Source: an uncultured Pseudomonadota bacterium
Lineage (GTDB): Bacteria; Pseudomonadota; Gammaproteobacteria; Steroidobacterales; Steroidobacteraceae
Reading direction: 5' to 3'
DNA length: 8,501 nucleotides
NCBI GenBank assembly: GCA_903890265.1
Contig: CAITAM010000538.1
Coordinates: 1-8,501 of the forward strand
The notes under the pieces were generated by a model. It did no database searches and was not told the origin of the DNA. It was given only the letters and a program-made list of their open reading frames with translations. A program made the position numbers and the translations under genes. Numbering within the stretch: the first letter of the stretch is position 1; each line of letters opens with the position of its first letter. Positions 1-6,740 of the stretch are shown piece after piece.

Positions 1-934
1 GCGCGAGCGCCGCGTGCTCGGCTGCATCGGGGACCGGCGCCGCCAGCCGGAGCTTGAGCCGACCCCGCGACGACGTGCCCGACAGAGGCGCGTCGGCCGC
101 CGCCGGCGTCGCGGCCGCCCCGGCCCGCACCTCGGCGCGGGCGGCCGCCGCCGGGATCGACCGAAGCTCGGCTGACGCCGGCACCGACAGCACGACCCCG
201 GACCTCAGCTGCGCGAGACTGCCAAAGAACGCCGACGGGTTGGCGTGGTAGATACCGACCATCGTCTGCTCGAGACTGGCCTCCCCCGCGCCACTGAAAC
301 GGCGCGAGATGCCATACAGCGTGTCGTGGGGCACGACCGCGTAGCGGGACGCCGTGCGGCGCTCGCCGCCGGCCGGTGACTCGCTGACGGTCTCCTCACG
401 CATCACCGGCGCCGCGCTCGGCATCGGCGCGACGGGCGGCGCCGTGTCCGGGGCGGCCGCGGGTGCGGCCTCGGCCGCCGCGGGCGCGGCCTCCGTCATC
501 GGCATCGCGACCGGGACCGCGTTCGCCGCGGTGTCGTCGGCCCAGGGCCGGATCACGAGTCGGATCTGGCGCGTCAGCACGCCGCGCGCCCAGCGAAATT
601 CGATCACGAGGGTCAGCGCGTCATCATCGACCGGGACGCGGCTCGACAGGACGAGCACCGGATTGCCGGCCTCGCCGTTATCGGTCGTCAGGCGAATCTG
701 GTCGGTAATCGCCGGACGGGTGAGTCCGGCCGCGGCGTAGGCCGCAGGTCCGGCATGGGACGCGGTCAGCGTCGCGAAATCCTCGGGGGCGAGATCGCCA
801 AGGTCGACGACCGCGGACAGCGGCCGGTGCGGCGCGGACTCGACGTGCACGTCGCCGACCACGAGCGCGAGAGCCCCTTCCGAGGACACGGTAAGGGCGA
901 GCAGCAGCAAGCACGTGCCAAACCGGATACGCAT
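1..934 (-). CDS. fimV: FimV-like polar/pilus assembly protein, N-terminal part (gene runs off left edge)
   Basis: This is the 5' part of an open frame with no stop before the window edge; 311 codons are visible. Residues 1-23 form a signal peptide (MRIR, hydrophobic LLLLALTV, cleavage likely after ALA), so the protein should be exported or inserted in the inner membrane. The mature start, GDVHVESAPHRPLSAVVDL (about 27-45), matches the conserved opening of FimV-family proteins (G-x-I-x-V-x-S-x-L-x-x-P-L). Residues 107-128 hold the family segment resembling 'V-x-W-x-x-G-x-L-x-R-x-x-x-x-L'. An Ala/Pro-rich linker covers about 135-178. A LysM-type peptidoglycan-binding domain follows at about 197-252 (YAVVPHDTLYGISRRF, then IYHANPSAFFGS and a terminal VLSVP). 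In known members FimV is a polar hub needed for type IV pilus assembly and twitching; the C-terminal cytoplasmic TPR part would lie outside this window. The ATG at 934 was chosen because it starts the signal peptide and has AGGGA about 9-10 nt upstream. The family is fairly sure; orthology to pseudomonad FimV is inferred. Confidence 0.8.
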   Translation of the reverse strand, partial: MRIRFGTCLLLLALTVSSEGALALVVGDVHVESAPHRPLSAVVDLGDLAPEDFATLTASHAGPAAYAAAGLTRPAITDQIRLTTDNGEAGNPVLVLSSRVPVDDDALTLVIEFRWARGVLTRQIRLVIRPWADDTAANAVPVAMPMTEAAPAAAEAAPAAAPDTAPPVAPMPSAAPVMREETVSESPAGGERRTASRYAVVPHDTLYGISRRFSGAGEASLEQTMVGIYHANPSAFFGSLAQLRSGVVLSVPASAELRSIPAAAARAEVRAGAAATPAAADAPLSGTSSRGRLKLRLAAPVPDAAEHAALA

Positions 935-983
935 CAGTCCGCTTCCCTGTCGGCGCCGGGCGGGGCGCGCCGCCTGCCCCCGG

Positions 984-1349
984 TCAAGTTGACCGTGCGG
1001 GGACTCGCCCGGTCAATGGTACGGCGCCATCACCCTCCGCGGCTACCTCGGCCACGCGCACCCTCAACTCGGCCACGAGCCTTGAGACGACGAGCGCATC
1101 ATTGAATTCGACCGCCGCCAGTTCGATCGACGCGCACAGGTTCGCAATGACCCCGTGGCCGAGCAGTGCCGCCGAGGACTTCAGGCGATGAGCAAGCCTG
1201 CCGATGCTGACGAGGCCCCCGCCGGACTCGCCGGCGGCCAGGGCCATTTGCGCCAGGGTCTCGTCCGCGTCTTTCAGGTAGCGCGTCCGCCAGCGGGCAA
1301 GCCGCGCCTCATCGACGGCCAACGGCGGTGGCAGGTCAGGGTTCGTCAT
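984..1349 (-). CDS. Stand-alone histidine phosphotransfer (HPt) domain protein
   Basis: A 121-residue protein made of little more than one HPt domain. The phospho-acceptor motif is visible as AHRLKSSAALLG (residues 53-64), with His54 as the expected phosphorylated residue and the usual H-x-L-K-S/G-S/A pattern after it. Residues about 14-110 are Ala/Leu/Glu-rich and fit the four-helix bundle of the family. There is no kinase, receiver or membrane segment, so it should act in the cytoplasm as a phosphoryl shuttle between a hybrid histidine kinase and a response regulator. No such partner is encoded in the window. The start ATG at 1349 has only a weak upstream GGA and no better in-frame start was found. 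It lies 163 bp after purA and 49 bp before the fimV-like gene on the same strand, so co-transcription with fimV is plausible. The domain call is firm; the pathway is unknown. Confidence 0.8.
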   Translation of the reverse strand: MTNPDLPPPLAVDEARLARWRTRYLKDADETLAQMALAAGESGGGLVSIGRLAHRLKSSAALLGHGVIANLCASIELAAVEFNDALVVSRLVAELRVRVAEVAAEGDGAVPLTGRVPARST

Positions 1350-1512
1350 GCAGAGCCATTCCGTGGCAACAGGACCGGATCGCGCAGGGCCCCGACCGGG
1401 TTGCCGGTCCGGGCGCGGGCCTTACCCGCAGCGAAAGCGTAAACCACTTTTGCGTGCCGTGCGCGCGCCTCGGCGCAGGGCGGCCGCCATTGCGATACTC
1501 GCCGCGGGAGCT
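1350..1512. other. Gap between purA and the HPt gene
   Basis: The 163-bp gap is GC-rich apart from a short A/T-richer patch at about 1438-1454. It contains an inverted repeat at 1394-1409 (gaccgg / ccggtc, loop of four). With one bulged base the stem can extend to 1391-1413. A 10-bp perfect palindrome ggcggccgcc lies near 1480-1489. Neither hairpin is followed by a T-run on the transcribed strand, so no typical intrinsic terminator is seen. I see no tRNA and no convincing sigma70 promoter, although a promoter for the HPt-fimV pair would be expected here or within purA. Confidence 0.5.
1391..1413 (-). repeat. Inverted repeat upstream of the HPt gene
   Basis: The arms 1394-1399 and 1404-1409 are perfectly complementary with a 4-nt loop. 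1391-1393 can pair with 1411-1413 around a bulge at 1410. It ends about 42 bp before the HPt start. It could be a weak RNA hairpin or an operator; no T-tract follows, so a Rho-independent terminator is unlikely. In a sequence this GC-rich such repeats also arise by chance. Confidence 0.3.
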
Positions 1513-2811
1513 TCAGGTCTCGTCGAACGGATGGCGCCGCACAATCGTCTGGGCACGGTCCGGACCGGTGCTGACGATATCGAGTGGTACCCCGGCCAGC
1601 GCCTCGATGCGCTCCAGGTAACTGCGCGCCGTGGGCGGCAGGTCCTCGTAGCGGGTCACGCCCACCGTCGACCGCTGCCAACCCGGGACGTCCTCGTAGA
1701 CCGGCTCGCAGTCGGCGTAGGTATCCGACAGCAGCGGTGGCTCGTCCGACACGCCGTCGCGCGTCCGGTACCCGACGCACAGGCGAATGGTCTCAAGGCC
1801 GTCCAGCACGTCGAGCTTGGTCACGCACAGCGACGACACCGAGCTGTGCAGGATCGAGCGGCGCATGGCAACGGCGTCGAACCAGCCGGTTCGCCGGCGG
1901 CGGCCGGTGACGGCGCCGAACTCGTGGCCGACGCGCGAGAGGTGCTCGCCGTATTCATCGAAGAGTTCAGTGGGGAACGGGCCGGAGCCCACGCGGGTGG
2001 TGTACGCCTTGAGCACGCCGAGGACGGTGTGAATCATGCGTGGTCCGACGCCGGTGCCGGTCGCGGCGTTGGCCGCCGTCGTGTTCGACGACGTAACGAA
2101 CGGGTAGGTGCCGAGATCCACATCGAGCAGCGCGCCCTGCGCACCCTCGAAGAGCACGTTGCCACCGTCCCGGCAGACGTTACGGAGAATAAGGCTCACG
2201 TCGTCCACGAGTGGCTTGATGCGCTCGCCCTGCGCGAGCGTCTCGTCCAGCACCTGCTGGAAATCGACCACCGGCTCGCCGTAGTACTGGCGCAGCAGGA
2301 AGTTGTGCAGGTCGAGCACCTCGCCGAGCTTGGCCGCGAGCCGCTCGCGCTGGAAGAGGTCCGCCACCCTGAGCGCACGCCGCGCAACCTTGTCCTCGTA
2401 GGCCGGGCCGATGCCCCGGCCGGTGGTGCCGATGGCATTGACGCCACGGGCACGCTCGCGTGCCTTGTCGAGCGCCACGTGCGAGGCAAGAATCAGCGGG
2501 CAGGCCGGGCTCAGCTTCAGGCGGTCAAACACCGGCACGCCGCGCTTGACCAGCATGTCCGCCTCGGACAGGAGCGCCGGCAGCGACACGACGACGCCGT
2601 TGCCGATCAGGCACAGCGAGCGTTCGCGCAGGATGCCGGACGGGATCAGCGACAGGACCGTCTTCTCGCCGCCGATGACGAGCGTATGCCCGGCGTTGTG
2701 TCCGCCCTGGAATCGCGCCACGGCCTGCGCCCGTTCGGTGAGCAGGTCAACGATCTTGCCCTTGCCCTCGTCACCCCACTGGGTACCGATCACGACGACG
2801 TTCTTGCCCAT
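1513..2811 (-). CDS. purA: Adenylosuccinate synthetase
   Basis: It makes adenylosuccinate from IMP and aspartate with GTP, the first committed step to AMP, in the cytoplasm. The length of 432 residues equals that of the E. coli enzyme. Visible motifs: the phosphate-binding loop GDEGKGK (13-19) with the catalytic Asp14; NAGHT (39-43) with the catalytic His42; GTTGRGIGPAYEDK (128-141), the IMP-binding segment; EGAQGALLDVDLGTYPFVTSSN (roughly 220-242); and the C-terminal STGPDR guanine-binding segment before the final HPFDET. Nothing essential is missing. The ATG at 2811 gives the family N-terminus MGKNVVVIGTQWGDEG and is preceded by AAAGGG at 2817-2822, five bases upstream, which overlaps the TAA stop of the DUF2065 gene. 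It therefore probably belongs to the hfl operon by read-through, as in other gammaproteobacteria. Confidence 0.98.
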   Translation of the reverse strand: MGKNVVVIGTQWGDEGKGKIVDLLTERAQAVARFQGGHNAGHTLVIGGEKTVLSLIPSGILRERSLCLIGNGVVVSLPALLSEADMLVKRGVPVFDRLKLSPACPLILASHVALDKARERARGVNAIGTTGRGIGPAYEDKVARRALRVADLFQRERLAAKLGEVLDLHNFLLRQYYGEPVVDFQQVLDETLAQGERIKPLVDDVSLILRNVCRDGGNVLFEGAQGALLDVDLGTYPFVTSSNTTAANAATGTGVGPRMIHTVLGVLKAYTTRVGSGPFPTELFDEYGEHLSRVGHEFGAVTGRRRRTGWFDAVAMRRSILHSSVSSLCVTKLDVLDGLETIRLCVGYRTRDGVSDEPPLLSDTYADCEPVYEDVPGWQRSTVGVTRYEDLPPTARSYLERIEALAGVPLDIVSTGPDRAQTIVRRHPFDET

Positions 2812-2816
2812 GACGA

Positions 2817-2822
2817 CCCTTT
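2817..2822 (-). promoter_or_regulatory. purA ribosome binding site overlapping the upstream stop codon
   Basis: AAAGGG on the minus strand lies 5 nt before the purA ATG, and its first two bases belong to the TAA stop (2821-2823) of the DUF2065 gene. This arrangement favours translational coupling between the two genes and supports the chosen purA start. Confidence 0.65.
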
Positions 2823-3018
2823 ACGAACGGATGAGGTAGAGAAGCAGGCAGCCGGCAATCATGCTCGTCAGGCCAAACAGCCGCAGCGACTGATCGGACA
2901 GGCGGATCAGGCTGGCAAAGGCCTGTTTGACGGTTGCCGGGTTCAGGAACGGGAATATCCCCTCCAGCACCAGATACAGCGCAAACGCCGCACCAAGATC
3001 CTGCCAGTTCACGTGCAT
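2821..3018 (-). CDS. DUF2065 (YjeT-like) small inner-membrane protein
   Basis: A 65-residue protein with two hydrophobic helices, about residues 7-26 (LGAAFALYLVLEGIFPF) and 45-63 (LRLFGLTSMIAGCLLLYLI), separated by a short polar loop with LSDQSLRLFG. The pattern LEG-x-x-P-x-x-x-P near residues 18-27 and the R-x-F-G before the second helix match the E. coli YjeT protein encoded between hflC and purA. The molecular function of the family is not known to me. Its fixed place beside hflKC suggests a link to the membrane HflKC-FtsH complex, which is inference. It starts 12 nt after the hflC stop; no good Shine-Dalgarno sequence is seen before the ATG, so it may be translated by coupling. It ends 9 nt before purA. 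Confidence 0.85.
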   Translation of the reverse strand: MHVNWQDLGAAFALYLVLEGIFPFLNPATVKQAFASLIRLSDQSLRLFGLTSMIAGCLLLYLIRS

Positions 3019-3030
3019 GGCAGGCGAGCG

Positions 3031-3906
3031 TTAGTGCCCGGTGCCCGGGGCTTTGAGGTACTTGAAGAACTCGCTGTCGGGCGAGACGACGATCAGGTCA
3101 GACTCGCGACCGAGCGACTCACGGTACGCCTGCAGGCTGCGGTGAAAGGCATAGAACTCGGGGTTCTTCTGGTAGACGCGGGCGTAGGTGTTGGCGGCCA
3201 GCGCGTCACCCTCGCCGCGCGTCTTCTCCGCGTCGCGGGTGGCCTCCGCGAGCAGCTCGGTCCGCTGCCGCTCGGCCTTGGCCCGGATCGTGATGGCCTC
3301 TTCCTCGCCCTCGGCGTGCAGCTGGGCGGCCTGGCGTGCGAAGTCCGAGCGCATCCGGCTGTACACCGACTCACTGACATCGTCCGGCAGGTCGATGCGC
3401 TTGACCCGTACGTCGATCAGCGTGACGCCGAGTTCCTTGACCGACTCACCGGCGAATGCGAGCACGTCCGAGAGGAACTCGGCGCGCTCCGCGGCCACCA
3501 CCTGCTGGATCGTCCGCTTGGCGATCGTGCCTTTGAGCCCGTCCTTGACGATCTCCGCGAGGCGACTCATTCCCGTCTCGTCGATGCCGCCGGTCGCGCG
3601 GTAGTACTTGCCGACGTCGCTGATCCGCCACTTGACGTAGAAGTCGACGTTGAGAATCTTGCCCTCGCTGGTCAGGAACTGCTCGCGCGGGTAGTTGCGG
3701 GTCATGATCCGCTTCTCGAAGCGCTGCACGGTCTCGACGAACGGGATCTTCGCGTGCAGCCCGGCGTCCGACGTCACGCCGACGATGTCGCGGAAGCGGA
3801 AGGTCACCGCAACCTCGGTTTCCTTGACGACGAAGAGCGTCTGCGACAGGACGAATGCCAGGGCGAGCACGCCGGCAATGGCTACGTAAGCGCGCTGGTT
3901 GTTCAT
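3031..3906 (-). CDS. hflC: HflC, SPFH/band-7 subunit of the FtsH-modulating HflKC complex
   Basis: A 291-residue protein with an N-terminal membrane anchor at about residues 6-27 (YVAIAGVLALAFVLSQTLFVV), followed by an SPFH/prohibitin domain (from ETEVAVTFRFRDIV, about 29, to roughly 190). A long charged helical stretch comes next, rich in Glu/Ala/Arg (about 190-245, AEGEEEAITIRAKAERQRTELLAEA), with the family motif GEGDALAANTYARVYQKNPEFYAF after it. The tail SEFFKYLKAP matches other HflC proteins. With HflK it forms a large membrane assembly, with its SPFH part on the periplasmic side, that surrounds FtsH and limits proteolysis of membrane substrates. Its ATG overlaps the hflK stop in an ATGA arrangement, as expected for equal subunit production. 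Length and domain order are normal for the family. Confidence 0.97.
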   Translation of the reverse strand: MNNQRAYVAIAGVLALAFVLSQTLFVVKETEVAVTFRFRDIVGVTSDAGLHAKIPFVETVQRFEKRIMTRNYPREQFLTSEGKILNVDFYVKWRISDVGKYYRATGGIDETGMSRLAEIVKDGLKGTIAKRTIQQVVAAERAEFLSDVLAFAGESVKELGVTLIDVRVKRIDLPDDVSESVYSRMRSDFARQAAQLHAEGEEEAITIRAKAERQRTELLAEATRDAEKTRGEGDALAANTYARVYQKNPEFYAFHRSLQAYRESLGRESDLIVVSPDSEFFKYLKAPGTGH

Positions 3907-5072
3907 CGGCTGCCCCGCGCGCGGCCATCGCCCGCCGCGTCGCCACTCGGGGCCGTCACGGTGACTTCCGGCACCGTTACCGGCGTCGCGGCCTGCGCCT
4001 TCGCAGCAGCGGCCTGCGCCCTCGCCTCCGCCAGTTTGTCGAGCGGCAGGTAAAGCATGCTGCCGCTGCCCTTGGTGTCGACGAGGACCTTCGGCGTACG
4101 CTTCAGTACCGTCTCGACGGTCTCGAGGTAGAGCCGCTCGCGGGTCACCTGCGGCGCCTTCGTGTACGAGGTGAGCAGCGCATCAAACCGCGCGCTCTCG
4201 CCGTCGGCCTGCGCGAGCACCTGGGTCTTGTAGGCCTCCGCGTCGAGCAGTTTCTGGCTCGCGGTGCCGCGGGCCTTCGGCAGGATCTCGTTGGCATAGG
4301 TTTCTGCCTCGACACGCGCGCGGTCCTTGTCCTCGCGGGCCTTGATGGCATCCTTCTGCGAGGAACTGACCTGCTCCGGAACGCCGACGTCCTGCAGGTT
4401 CACGCTCAGGATCTCAAGCCCCGTCTGGTAGGAGTCGAGGGTGCGCTGGATGAGCGCCTTGGTCTTCAGCGAAATGTCCTGCCGGCCACGCTCAAGCACG
4501 TACTCGAGGGGGTGCTGGCCCATGACCTCGCGGATGGCACTCTCGGCGACGAAGGCCAGCGTCTCGTCCGGTTCGACGACCTTGAACGTGAAGGCGTAAG
4601 GATCGCTGCGCCGGTACTGGACCGCGGCATTGATCTCGACCAGCGCCTCGTCCTGGGTCAGCATCCGCGTGTGCTCGGTGTAGCTCTGCACTTCCTGGGT
4701 ATTCACGACCTGCTTCGCCTCGATGGGCCACGGCCAGTGCCACTGCACGCCACCCGGCGCCGAAATGCCCGTGAAACGACCGAAGCGCGTGATGATGACC
4801 CGCTCCGCCGCGCCGACCTGGTAGAAACCGGTCGCCAGCCAGACGAGCAGCAGGCCAAGTCCGACGAGACCAAAGCGCGCCGGACTCGGCGGCGTGCGCT
4901 CGCCGCTGCCGCCGGGACCGGTGCCGCCGCCGCGCTGGCCAAACCACTGGCGCAGCTTGCGCTGCAGATCGCGCACCAGCGAATCGAGATCGACGGGTCC
5001 GCCGTCGCGCTTGCGCTCCCACGGATTACGCGGACCACCGTCCCGGGGGCCGCCCGATTCATTCCAAGACAT
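3903..5072 (-). CDS. hflK: HflK, SPFH/band-7 subunit of the FtsH-modulating HflKC complex
   Basis: A 389-residue protein. The cytoplasmic N-terminus MSWNESGG...NPW followed by DLDSLVRDLQRKL (28-40) is typical of HflK. It is followed by a Gly/Pro-rich spacer (about 46-64) and one transmembrane helix (about 66-84). The SPFH domain starts at about 85 (VGAAERVIITRFGRF) and extends to roughly 265, with family segments TQDEALVEINAAVQYR and IREVMGQHPLEYVLERGR. A helical region with SARFDALLTSYTKAPQVTRERLYLET follows, then MLYLPLDKL. The last 45 or so residues are an Ala/Pro/Val-rich tail, probably disordered. The partner HflC is encoded immediately downstream with a 4-nt overlap; upstream, the start overlaps the end of hflX by 14 nt. 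Only a weak GGA Shine-Dalgarno sequence precedes the ATG, so coupling to hflX translation is likely. Confidence 0.97.
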   Translation of the reverse strand: MSWNESGGPRDGGPRNPWERKRDGGPVDLDSLVRDLQRKLRQWFGQRGGGTGPGGSGERTPPSPARFGLVGLGLLLVWLATGFYQVGAAERVIITRFGRFTGISAPGGVQWHWPWPIEAKQVVNTQEVQSYTEHTRMLTQDEALVEINAAVQYRRSDPYAFTFKVVEPDETLAFVAESAIREVMGQHPLEYVLERGRQDISLKTKALIQRTLDSYQTGLEILSVNLQDVGVPEQVSSSQKDAIKAREDKDRARVEAETYANEILPKARGTASQKLLDAEAYKTQVLAQADGESARFDALLTSYTKAPQVTRERLYLETVETVLKRTPKVLVDTKGSGSMLYLPLDKLAEARAQAAAAKAQAATPVTVPEVTVTAPSGDAAGDGRARGSR

Positions 5073-6429
5073 GCGCAGTTCCGTAGGGTTGTTCGGCCGC
5101 AGGGGCCACAGGGCGACGAGATTGTAGGAACCCGTCCCCGTCTAAACAAGGTAAAACTGCCGCTTCCGCGTCGAGGGACTCGCGGCTCACGAGCGACCGA
5201 AGCTCCGCCTCGGCGAGTTCGACCGTCACCCGCCAGCCGCCGTCCGCCGCCGGCTCGTCCGCCAGCACCGCTTTCAGCCGGTAGAGCTCCGCCCTCGCCC
5301 GGCCCTGCGCCGGCGACAGCGTCAGCACGACTCGCCTGAGCGCACTCGCGAAACGTTCGCGCAGCGCGTCGGTCAGCAAGCCGAGCCCGGCACCGGTCCG
5401 TGCCGACAGCCAGACGCGGCAGACCTCGCCGCTCTCGTTGCGCTCGACCATCGGCTCCGTGCCGAGCCGGTCGCACTTATTGTAGACCTCGATGACCGGC
5501 ACGCCGTCGGCGCCGATCGAGCGCAGCACGTCGTTAACCTGTGCGATCCGCGCGCCGCGCTCGGCGTCGGCGGCATCGATCACGTGCAGGTGCAGCTGCG
5601 CCTCGCGGGCCTCGAGCAGCGTCGAGCGAAACGCCGCGACCAGCTCGTGCGGCAGGTCACGCACGAAACCGACGGTGTCAGCCAGCACGAGCTCGGGGCA
5701 GTGCGTGATCTTCAGCCGGCGCACGGTCGGGTCAAGCGTCGCGAAGAGCTGGTCCGCGGCGTACGCACCGGCGCCCGTCAGCGCGTTGAAGAGCGTGGAC
5801 TTGCCGGCGTTGGTGTAGCCGACCAGCGCGACACCGGGCACGGGGATTTCCTGGCGGATCTGCCGACCCGTATCGCGCTGTCGCGCGAGCGTGGCGAGCC
5901 GCCGGGTGAGCGTGCGGATGCGCTCGTTCAGCAGCCGGCGGTCCGTCTCCAGCTGCGTTTCGCCGGGTCCGCGCAGGCCGATGCCGCCTTTCTGCCGCTC
6001 AAGGTGGGTCCAGCCGCGCACGAGGCGCGTCGAGAGGTGCTTGAGCTGCGCGAGCTCCACCTGCAGCTTGCCCTCGTGGCTTCGCGCGCGCTGCGCGAAG
6101 ATGTCCAGGATGAGACCGCTGCGATCGAGCACCCGGCGCCCGGTCAGCTTTTCGAGGTTACGTTCCTGACTCGGCTTCAGCGGATGGTCGACCAGGATGA
6201 CCTCGGCGTCCTGCGCCTCGGCCGCCGCGCGGACCTCCTCCGCCTTGCCGGAGCCGATGAAGAACTTGGGGTCCGGGCTCGTGCGGGAACCGGTGATGAA
6301 GTCCACCGGTACCGCGCCGGCGGACACCGCGAGCGCCGAGAACTCGTCGAGTTCCTCGGCCGCGAGCGGTACCCCGAGTGCGATGCGCACGAGCAGCGCC
6401 CGCTCGCCGACCTTTGGCCGGTCAAACAC
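5059..6429 (-). CDS. hflX: HflX, ribosome-associated GTPase
   Basis: A 456-residue Obg-HflX-type GTPase. The N-terminal HflX domain covers about 1-195, with ITGSRTSPDPKFFIGSGKAEE (45-65), the LILDIFAQRARSHEGKLQVELAQL region and the glycine-rich GIGLRGPGETQLETD (149-163). The G domain follows, with G1 GYTNAGKS (204-211), G3 DTVGF (251-255), G4 NKCD (317-320) and G5 SAR (342-344), then a C-terminal domain. HflX proteins bind the 50S subunit and, in E. coli, split stalled 70S ribosomes after heat stress. The start is GTG at 6429, chosen because it gives the family N-terminus MFDR; no Shine-Dalgarno sequence is evident. The gene begins 44 nt after hfq, and a 5-bp hairpin (6447-6461) lies in that gap. 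The tail past about residue 425 is a little longer than in E. coli (426 residues). Confidence 0.97.
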   Translation of the reverse strand: MFDRPKVGERALLVRIALGVPLAAEELDEFSALAVSAGAVPVDFITGSRTSPDPKFFIGSGKAEEVRAAAEAQDAEVILVDHPLKPSQERNLEKLTGRRVLDRSGLILDIFAQRARSHEGKLQVELAQLKHLSTRLVRGWTHLERQKGGIGLRGPGETQLETDRRLLNERIRTLTRRLATLARQRDTGRQIRQEIPVPGVALVGYTNAGKSTLFNALTGAGAYAADQLFATLDPTVRRLKITHCPELVLADTVGFVRDLPHELVAAFRSTLLEAREAQLHLHVIDAADAERGARIAQVNDVLRSIGADGVPVIEVYNKCDRLGTEPMVERNESGEVCRVWLSARTGAGLGLLTDALRERFASALRRVVLTLSPAQGRARAELYRLKAVLADEPAADGGWRVTVELAEAELRSLVSRESLDAEAAVLPCLDGDGFLQSRRPVAPAAEQPYGTAHVLE

Positions 6430-6446
6430 GGGCGCGCGTCACGACG

Positions 6447-6461
6447 GGGCGCCTCACGCCC
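6447..6461 (-). repeat. Small hairpin in the hfq-hflX gap
   Basis: The perfect 5-bp arms gggcg (6447-6451) and cgccc (6457-6461) flank a 5-nt loop, between the hfq stop and the hflX GTG start. No T-run follows, so it is unlikely to end transcription. It could modestly attenuate or protect the transcript, or be chance in GC-rich DNA. Confidence 0.25.
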
Positions 6462-6473
6462 ACGAGAGGTGCC

Positions 6474-6740
6474 TCATTCGGCAGCCGGTTCCTCGCCTTC
6501 GATAGCCACCTCGCCGTCCTCGGCGTTCGGCAGCCGGACATTGCGCGCCGGCACGACCGTCGAAATGGCGTGCTTGTAGACCATCTGGCTGACGCTGTTC
6601 TTCAGCAGCACGACGAACTGATCAAACGAGTCGATCTGGCCCTGCAACTTGATGCCGTTGACCAGGTAGATGGACACAGGGACGCGTTCCTTGCGCAAAG
6701 CGTTCAGGAACGGGTCCTGCAGCGATTGTCCTCTGCCCAT
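6474..6740 (-). CDS. hfq: Hfq, RNA chaperone
   Basis: An 88-residue Sm-like protein that forms a hexameric ring and pairs small RNAs with mRNAs. Residues 1-66 are nearly identical to E. coli Hfq. They keep the proximal-face residues Gln8, Gln41, Phe42, Lys56 and His57 in the YKH motif (55-57), the distal-face Tyr25 and Lys31, and a basic rim patch RKER (16-19; E. coli has RRER). The Sm2 motif YKHAISTVVP is intact. The C-terminal tail (about 68-88) is short and strongly acidic (EDGEVAIEGEEPAAE). In E. coli an acidic C-terminal tip helps release RNA from the rim; the same role here is inferred. The ATG at 6740 is preceded by AAGGAG (6751-6756) after a rather long 10-nt A-rich spacer. It lies between miaA and hflX in the usual gammaproteobacterial order. 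Confidence 0.99.
   Translation of the reverse strand: MGRGQSLQDPFLNALRKERVPVSIYLVNGIKLQGQIDSFDQFVVLLKNSVSQMVYKHAISTVVPARNVRLPNAEDGEVAIEGEEPAAE

Noticed and set aside
54..740. Several plus-strand open frames at the left end.
   Set aside because: They are opposite the fimV-like frame, which has a signal peptide, FimV motifs and a LysM-type domain. The real gene is open to the edge and has no stop in the window.
1350..1512. A possible tRNA or terminator in the gap after purA.
   Set aside because: No T-loop consensus (GGTTCRA) or cloverleaf was seen, and the hairpins present are not followed by a T-run.
1348..4053. A 901-codon open frame on the plus strand.
   Set aside because: It is fully antisense to purA, the DUF2065 gene and hflC, all with clear family matches. 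Its translation is Arg/Ala/His/Asp-rich without any recognisable domain, as expected when a GC-rich gene is read on the opposite strand.
3855..5339. A 494-codon open frame on the plus strand.
   Set aside because: It is antisense to hflK and the end of hflX, has low-complexity composition and no motif; explained by GC-rich codon bias.
5584..6579. A 331-codon open frame on the plus strand opposite hflX and hfq.
   Set aside because: hflX and hfq are certain from their motifs; the antisense product has no recognisable domain.
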